From: Ziziphus jujuba
Taxonomy: Eukaryota; Streptophyta; Magnoliopsida; Rosales; Rhamnaceae
Direction: 5' to 3'
Assembly: GCF_031755915.1 (NCBI RefSeq)
Contig: NC_083379.1
Span: 445,001-509,000, forward strand
DNA: 64,000 bases
The notes under the pieces were generated by a model, which worked only from the letters and a program-made list of their open reading frames with translations, did no database searches and had not been told where the DNA came from. Position 1 is the first letter of the stretch, and each line of letters opens with the position of its first letter. Both the position numbers and the translations under genes were made by a program. Positions 44,851-64,000 of this stretch are shown one piece after another.

Positions 44851-46366
44851 ACCTATTCTAAGCCACGTTTGGGGTTATGAATTTCTTTTCTTTTTTTTTA
44901 TTTTTATTTTTTTAATTTTTAGATCATTTTGCTTATTCTAATTATTTTCTAAAATAACATTATTAGCCTTAATGAAACTTTAATTTTTCAAAGTACTTTA
45001 TTGTTTCACAGCGCAGTTTCTTTTTCTTTTTCTTTTTCTTTTTCTGTGTTTTGATCCCCTAAAAAATTATATATATATATATATATATATATCTCAATAA
45101 TATAAAAGCCCATATAATAAATTCTAAATTTTCCGTTAAATCTCTTTATTCATTAAACACTTTCTAAAAATGATTAACAAATTAAAAAAATTAATAATGG
45201 AGTTAAATTAAATGATAATAATTTCAGGAAATACATTCAATTAAATGAAATATTAACAATTACCTGAATATAGGTTTTTTTTTCAATCAAATTATAAATT
45301 TAAAAAAAAAAAAGGATGAGAAGCGTGGAAGGTATATTTAAAAAGTGCACACATAAAATTGGAAAAGAAAATGATGATTTAAATGATAATGGAATCCACA
45401 ACCACAACCCCAAAGCAACCGAGCCATGCAAATGATAGATAAAAACAGAGCAATGCGAGGTATTAAGTTTTTTTATTAAAATTTTGATAATAAAAAAAAA
45501 AATATATATATATATATAGATAGTTAATCTATTTAAAAGTTTAAATCATAAATATTAAAATTTGGATACAAAAATTCGATCACCTATATTTATCCATAAA
45601 AAAAAAAATAAATAAATAAAGCGGTTGATTTGAACCGTACACAGAGGTTACTAGAAATGCATCCAAAAAAGGAAAAAAGGTTACGGGAAATGTGCCCGAA
45701 CCCTAAAGGCTGATACTAAGGACCAGGAGGGACACTTCCTCCCTTCTCCCTCTGACTCTGACTTCTGCCTTGGGACTTAGCCAATCTCTCGCTGTTCATC
45801 AACTTATTTTATTTTTATTCTTATTATTATTTTTCAAAATATTTTAATTTGGCTTCTTAAAAAATGTATAAATAGGTTGAAATTGTTTTTTTCTTTTGTG
45901 ATGAATCCAATCAAATAGATAATAATAATAATAAAACAAATAGAGAGTGGAAGTCAACAAAAGTCATGCTGCATTATATTCACAAAAGTCATACTAGTGT
46001 TGTTGTTTTACCAACTAATTAAAGCCGCATTATATTGGACAAAATAAATAAATAAAAGCCAATGCGACATCATGCTCCATTATTGCACATTATTTTAATA
46101 ATTTATTAAAAAAAAAATTTTTTTTTTTTTTGGGATAAAATGTCAGGATCTTTAAAGCATATCCAACAAACCTCCTTATTTCAAATAGCATAATTTAAAA
46201 AACAAAAAATATTTTAAAGAATTTTATAAAATACAAAGCTTAATTTTTTGATCTAATTTTAATGGTATTTCTTATCACACTCTTTAATTTTTTATTTTCC
46301 AATAAATAACTAATATTCACTTTCTTTTATTTATTTATTTTTTTTAAATCAATGGCTTTCTTTTTT

Positions 46367-46404
<38 letters not shown>

Positions 46405-46805
46405 GAAATCAAATAAATTATATTAAATGTGCATAGAAAAATATTGGTGTTGTAAATGCATACATTAAAAGCTTTCCAATGAATTTTGAAAGAAAGAAGG
46501 CTGTTAAAAGTTTGAATAGTTCTCTTCTTTTAAAATTTACTAGGTTGAAGGCTTTCGTATCAATATTTTAAACGCTCTTTTTGATTGTATTTTTTTTATA
46601 TGAATTCCTAAAAAAGCTAATAACTTGGCTCATCTTCTTTGTAAATGGAGTTTTGGCTGCCTTGTTAATGGTGTAGTGGATCAAGATCTTCTTAAATCTT
46701 GTCATGAGCTTGTATGGAATGAGAAAGACTTGCCGATCATCTCCTAGTCTAGTCTTTCTTTCTTTTCTTTTTCTTTTTTTAACTTTCTTTTTCGTTAAAA
46801 AAAAA

Positions 46806-46836
<31 letters not shown>

Positions 46837-47131
46837 AAATGGGTTTGACTTTGTATATTTAAAAAATCAAATCTTCTCCTTAATTTTAATTTTTCAATTT
46901 AAATAGTTTGTTGAAACTAGGAAAAAGATGTTTAACTCTTTAAAATAGAAAGAACAAGACTTTTAAAAGCATGTCGAAGATGTTTATTATCCAATTTGTT
47001 CCATATCACACCTACCCTTGTCATGAATTATTGTCACTGGGCTACCCCACGTTGATATGATACATATTTCTTACCTTATAATAAAAGAATTTAAATATTT
47101 TTATAGATAAATTTTAAATTGCAAGTAGAAC

Positions 47132-47173
<42 letters not shown>

Positions 47174-47661
47174 ATCTTGTAATGGTTAGTCTCATATACT
47201 TTCTTTTTTTCAAAAAAAGAAAAAAGAAAGAAAAAGCAGTACAACATTTTCAATGTTAATATTTTCATCGCTGCTCTCGTCAACAACACACGACTCTATC
47301 ATTCGACAACTAGTTATAAAATAATAACTATTAATTACTAATATTCAAATTATTATAATGTCGCTAATTTAAAAGAACACCATTACCACTAACTATACTG
47401 TGAGTTTTTATAATAAGTTATGTTAAAGTTTTATTTCTTACTACTTTATAAGGTCTGAAAAAGAGTGGAACGGACAAATTAATTGGAAAAATCTGAAATT
47501 CTAAAGGGCACCAATTTAAACCAAATCAAATTCAATCTGGAGCTCGACCATCTATCTTCTTCATATTCATCTTTTTCTTATTTGCCCCACTTCCATACCT
47601 CACCCAAGCTTGAATCAAATCAAATGTTTATATAAAAAAAATAAAAATATATATGTATATA
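44851..47661. other. AT-rich intergenic DNA with simple repeats
   Basis: No gene recognised except the RNase H relic at 46604-46747. Simple repeats include T5C units (45018-45044), AT tracts (45070-45092 and 46808-46830), an AC/AT compound tract (46361-46404) and a T32 run (47135-47166). Long runs of A and T make short open frames meaningless. Confidence 0.6.
46604..46747 (+). pseudogene. LINE-type RNase H C-terminal relic
   Basis: A 47-codon frame, IPKKANNLAHLLCKWSFG at the start and ending LPIIS then TAG, resembles the end of the RNase H-like domain of plant LINEs (PR.AN..AH.LA.W type). Upstream sequence is broken by stops. A pyrimidine-rich 3' tail follows. Confidence 0.5.
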
Positions 47662-48310
47662 TTAACAAGAGAAAAATAATAATAATAAAAGTCTGACAAA
47701 AATAGAAGTGATAATTATACACAAAGCTTTGTTCTCTCACTCGAACCAAACTTAAAAGAAAACGAAATTTCCATCCATACGGTTGCAAAATAATCCACGA
47801 TTTCTCGGATAGATATTACTACCAAAAAAACAAAAAAAAGGAAAAGTTCTAGGACGTCTGGTACTGAAAGGTGGACCAAAAAAAAAAAAATATATATATA
47901 TATATACATATATACAAATTTTTTGTTGTAAATTTATTATTATTATTTTTATTTTTTTAAGCGAGAAAACGTAAACTAGAGAATGAAAAAAAGCATCTCC
48001 TTTTTTGGTTAGTCCGAGAGAGAGAAAAGAGAAAAAGAAAGCAATGGAATGGAATGGATTCTCACAAATCACAAAAAAGAGTGCGTGATTCCAGAGGAGA
48101 AGCAATCGGAGACGAAGGTTGTCATTAAGAGAAACAGAGAGAGTTTGGAGTTAGGAGTTGGAGCATCAGAGCATCACGTACGGCTTACGACGATAAGAAA
48201 ATGTTATAAAAATGGACCACCTCTTTGGGTTTTGGGGGATTTGGTGGTGTACGCTTTTCTTTTTCTTTTTCTCCACCAATCACCAACATCACACGAATTT
48301 GTCCTGGTGT
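47662..48310 (-). repeat. Orphan second copy of the gene B promoter/leader
   Basis: Collinear and in the same orientation as 44291-44846. Strongly conserved blocks include TTTGTTCTCTCACTCGAA, ATTTCTCGGATAGATA, CGGAGACGAAGGTTGTCATT, GGAGCATCAGAGCAT and CTCCACCAATCACCAA. The region matching the TATAAATA of the first copy is changed to an A/T run with expanded TA repeats. No ABCC exon follows it, so it is a promoter fragment without its gene. Confidence 0.8.
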
Positions 48311-51300
48311 CTTCCTTTTTTTATACAGTCATTTGAGCATTCTTTGATTTATTTAAGTTGAACATCTTCATGTCGATTCCATATTTATGGTTTTTATGCT
48401 GATTTCATATTCTATTGCTTCTCCCAGTACTAACTTGGCCGATATCAACAAACATATGCTCATTAATTAATAGAGTTCGAATATGCCAACACTAATAATT
48501 GCTCATCGAGTATGAGTTACACGTCAAGAACTAGCATGTAGTCCAAGGCTGTAGACTTTGTTATCGTTACACCATACGAATTGCCAAGTTAGCGCCTTAC
48601 TTAAGGTCAAAAACTAATCCCAGGACAGGTGAAGTGCCTTACAATGTATGTGGTTTGTAGTCTTTGCTGGTCCGAGACCAGCTACAATCGAGATCACCCA
48701 TAGTCTAAAACTGATATTTGAGATTGGCTTGTAGTCATTCCGGATTGAGACCGGCTTGCAGTCATTCCAGATTGAGACCGGTTTGGCTTATCCTAATGTG
48801 TATAACTTGTATTCTTTTTTAATTGCAAGAGGATTAAATAATGCAATACTGAGTCGTTTTTGCATTAAAGGCTTAGTATTAGGTATGCATCTACAAAATG
48901 CAAATAATATAAATGAATATGAATGACTAATGAGAGCCACACCTAATAGATATGAATGACATATAAACTAACACCTAATGAATACTCATACATCAAAAAA
49001 AGTTGGTGTAACGGGTCTTCTTATTCGAAAGGTGCCGGGTTAGCATTGACCTCATTGAGAATGAGATTGCCAACCTGATGCTGTCTAATTGTAATCCCAG
49101 TATTCATAACGCTGTGCCGGAAGGTATCCTCACTTTAAAATGAGCTTTTGATTGATTGCAAGCTGGTTTTTAACGAACCAGGTACGAATGAGACGCAATA
49201 GCTTTTAGCACGAAGCCAAGCCGATATGATAGGCAGGAATCTGCCACATGTTCCATTCGTAACCGTTAGTAGAGCAAATTTAGCAATTGATGAAATTTGT
49301 TCTCCAAGCATTTGAGTTAGCTAGCTGCACAGACACACACATATATTTAACTATGTATATATATAGCACACTGTAAGAAGCATAGCCCATTGTTATTCTC
49401 CTCTTTCTTCAGAAGCATTCAAAATGTTGTTCCACATATATGTTCTGTTATATATCTTGAGAAGCTAACCAATTTGCACTTGATGTGGACATTCTTCATA
49501 ACCCTTTTTTCTTTTTTTCTTTTTTTGACATAGAGATGGCGTGATTGCTTCACTACTAGGCTAACTTGGATGTTGCAGTCCTTTTTCTTTGCCTTGGAGA
49601 TTCTACGTGGTCTCAAATCCTTAGAGAAACCACTTTCATGAATTGGTTCGATAATTGAAATACAAAGAGAAATATAAAGCAATCAAATAATTAACAATTT
49701 ATTAATTGATTGGTGGATTGTTGGTTGTAGCAGAAGCATAAATATAGGCTATGTGTAAAAATATGTATATACATATTAACTCATATGGATAATATTTTGA
49801 GGATAATATATAAAAGTAGAAAAGTATATAAATAAACTTATAACTAAGCTTTTTTCGTTTGAGCAGTCGTATATACTGATTGGATCTTCAGGGGTTCTTT
49901 TAGTTGAAGTGCCGCACGAATTATCATGATCCATTGCAAATTAGGATTTTGTGCTCGTTCCTCAATTGATTCTTTTGAATGCAGTAATCTTTTAGAAGAC
50001 TTAATTCTTTGCTTGCTCTGAAGTTGGATGCCGCTAATTAATGGCTTAGTTGTTTCCCTTCCCTTCCCTTGCCTTTGGTATATTTTGGTGTCAATTTTGT
50101 GGGGAAACGGTGACTTTGCATAGCATGCCACTACAGAATAATTCTTCACAAGAAAGAAATACAGTTAGCAATGTAAATGGGGCGGAACAGGGTCGGTTTT
50201 TTAGTCCCCGTCCCATCCCTGCAGTTTTTTTCTCACTCCGTTTCCGTGATTTTTCTGGTTTTTGGAAGACGGGGTGGAGATGGAGATTTCCCAATTACGT
50301 CAGTGGAACCCCATTCCCCGCACCACCATTCCACTTTTTTTTTTCTTTTTTTTTTTTTTTTGGGGTTAATTGGCAAGAATCTCCCTAACCCGATCCACGA
50401 TATAATTTTTGTGTTTAGTTTTTGAGAAATTTATATACAATGATTTCTTTTGTGAATAAAATATTTAAAATTCAATAAAAATACAATAAAATATATCACA
50501 GTCAAAATACATATTTAAAAAACACAATACAATTATTCAAAATTTTAAATACATAAATATAAAGTTTATAAAAATACATACATGATAAAGTCATATATTT
50601 ATATTCATTCATTTAATAATTAGGTAAATTAAAAATATAAAAATAAATAAATAAATAAGTATGTAGATATGGGTTCGAGGTGGGGTTTTTATTTCTAGTC
50701 TCGTCCAGACCCGGTTCGAGGTATAAAATTTTATCCTAAATCTATACTGCAATCCCATTTATTGGGTAAAAACTGATCATTTTAGGAACATTATATCATA
50801 GCTTTTAGATTGTACGGAACAAATTATCATTCTTAAATACAATATGTATATATATATATATGTTGAGATCTAATGCTTTGCATAACTTTCCAAAGATTGC
50901 AAAGAAAACTTCACAAGACTCAATTTGGTTTTCCTCTCTTGCATATTTATATATATAATATAAAATATATAACAAATATTTGACAATCTGCACACTAACA
51001 AGGTAAATTGCACTGGTATAATTCTATGGCCCTAATATGTGAACAAGAACAAGTACGAATGTTTCATGGAACGGACACATGTCCAAGTTCAAAACTATTC
51101 ATGCAATCATGCTCTATATACCACCATCTAGTTCGGACATGTAAAGATGGAAACGCAGACAATTATAAAATCAATTTGTAAAAATCAAGATTTTCGTATC
51201 TTTTGAAGACAAGTATAAAGTCAATATGTAAAAATCAAAACTTTCTTATGTTTTAAAGGTGCGATACGATTTGGTTTTCAATGGTGGAGATGGATATACC

Positions 51301-52550
51301 AATAATAAAAAGTGGAGAGCATTCGAGTCTCCTATACTTGACGTGCCAAACTGTTAAAGCAAAAAATCAACAATCAAAAATTGTCCATCCTCCTTCACTA
51401 TTGATGAACCGTATAGGGCTGTTAAATAGAAAACTTCATTAGAATAAAAAACTTCGTTAGAAAACCTTTGAGGGCGCTGATATGTCTTTCCATAAAAAAC
51501 AAAGAAGGAGAAAAAGAGATAATAATAAGTTTGCAAAAATTATTTCCTTGTACCTTTTATGGTGGCTTCAGCCCTTTATACAGGTTTTTAATTAGGATTT
51601 AGTAGAAAATAAAATAAATTAATAAAAATATTATTTAAAAAAAGAAAATATTTTAATTAAGATATCTAATCTATTTAAATTTGGACAATCTAAATATATT
51701 GTATCATAAAATTTTAATTGTTTTAAACAAATATACTTTCTTTTTTCATTCAGTTATTTAGAAAGTGATGAAATATACCAAATAATTGCCGCCAAGAGGA
51801 AGATTTATTTAAAATATTTTAAATGCCTGCCTTATTTTTCTATTAATTGGTATCTCCTAATGGTGCAAAGCAATGGGGGGAAGATGCACAATGTCGACGC
51901 CAATGATGGGATGATCAAGCAAGTTTTGTTGTCAGAAAAACATTTGATTAGGTTCGAGCTTGGTTCACGTCTGCAAGTGGGGCAAGTAAGAAGAAGATGG
52001 ATGGTTGAGATTGAATTTGATTTGGTTTAAAATGATGCCATTTAGAATCATGTTTTTTAATTAATTTTTTTAAAAAAACTAATTCAAAATATTGGAAAAT
52101 AATCAATTTTAAGGTTCACATGATCCTTTTTTTTTTTCCACGATTTTTTATTAAAAATTAATAAATTTGGACTGCTGTGTAATTTTTTGAAAATAAAATA
52201 TATCATATATCAGAAATTTTTTTTTATAATTTTATGAATAAAAATTCGAAAAAAAATAAACGATGTCAAAGAATATATTATCCTTTTGGATTTGTATTTG
52301 ATATATATCCTCAGTAATTTGTTGAGTCAAATTAATTATAATTTGTTACTTACTTGGCTAATTTAACACCAAAAAATACACAATTACTTTGATTGGTTTC
52401 TAACCACTCAGATCCTTCATAAGCATATCAGAAATTGTCTGGCTATTATTAATTACTATGTCACGATAATGACAAGAGTTAATCATGCAGAATCTCATGG
52501 ACTTTCGTTATTCCCAATAAAAATATATATATATATATAAATAAAATATC
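48311..52550. other. Intergenic DNA between the orphan promoter and the gene C 3' flank
   Basis: No gene recognised. Contents: two exact-length 27-bp tandem units at 48726-48752 and 48753-48779 (GGCTTGTAGTCATTCC type), a GC-richer patch at 50176-50340 and another at about 50670-50720 that may be the ends of a degenerate repeat, then AT-rich DNA with ATATAT tracts. Open frames of 60-110 codons here are low-complexity or antisense noise. Confidence 0.5.
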
Positions 52551-52854
52551 TAAATGCATAACTAGAGCACATTATTCCGTCATTCTTACACTACCTAATT
52601 CAAAAAATTCTTTCCCACTCCAAAATTAACAGAATAATTCTAATGTGATTTGAAATTAACAAAACATCCTAAAAATTAACACAAGGGACCGACTAACTGT
52701 CGGGTTCCAAAACTGTCTGCAGATTGCATAGACCAGTAGTAGTGTCGTAGGAAGCGCCAGGAACACAGCAACATCCAAAAGACCATGAAGAAATTCCAAA
52801 GAAGAATTTTATCAGTAAGCCATGAAATGCCTTTTCGCCACATCAGACTTCGTT

Positions 52855-64000
<11,146 letters not shown>

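Noticed and set aside
44495..44941. 148-codon plus-strand open frame upstream of gene B
   Set aside because: Lysine/arginine-rich then phenylalanine-rich low complexity. The duplicated copy at 47.7-48.3 kb does not keep the frame, so it is promoter/leader DNA read the wrong way.
50176..50720. Possible transposon ends marked by GC-richer patches
   Set aside because: I could not find terminal inverted repeats, target duplications or coding sequence; mentioned only as part of the intergenic region.

Overview
The window is nuclear DNA of a higher plant, most likely a woody eudicot; I cannot name the species. The evidence is GT-AG introns of plant type, AT-rich intergenic DNA, a plant Ty1/copia LTR retrotransposon primed by initiator tRNA-Met, and long multi-exon genes of the plant ABCC1/ABCC2 type.

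The window is dominated by a head-to-tail array of three ABCC transporter genes, all on the minus strand. Gene A (13017 down to the left edge) shows 26 of an inferred 27 exons. Gene B (43627 to about 22536) shows all 27 exon positions. Gene C (beyond 64000 to 52855) shows exons 15 to 27. Exon sizes and phases are nearly identical in all three, and the inferred intact protein is about 1626 residues in the order TMD0-L0-TMD1-NBD1-TMD2-NBD2-C-terminal extension. Relatives with this architecture are vacuolar-membrane pumps for glutathione and glucoside conjugates and phytochelatin complexes.

The three copies are in different states. A carries one in-frame TGA (1642-1644) just before NBD2. B carries a TGA-TAG pair (23252-23257) that removes the C-terminal extension, whose downstream remnant has decayed further. 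C is intact in every exon visible. B and C are a recent tandem duplication that includes introns and 3' flank. With A as outgroup, amino-acid changes are concentrated on B, as expected if B has lost constraint.

Between A and B lies a complete 6887-bp Ty1/copia element (14472-21358, plus strand) with 508-bp LTRs and a 5-bp target duplication. Its protease active site is deleted and pol has two stops. Its Gag appears to begin inside the 5' LTR and to be joined by splicing over a 1397-bp leader intron that contains the primer-binding site. Smaller relics sit in introns: a miniature LTR element (TRIM) at 33721-34053, a copia RT/RNase H fragment at 39907-40066, and LINE-type RNase H fragments in intron 19 of B and C.

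Upstream of B, the putative promoter and leader (44291-44846) has a second, orphan copy at 47662-48310 with no gene attached. The rest of 44.9-52.5 kb is AT-rich intergenic DNA with simple repeats and one LINE RNase H relic. I found no tRNA, rRNA, CRISPR array or novel multi-gene system.
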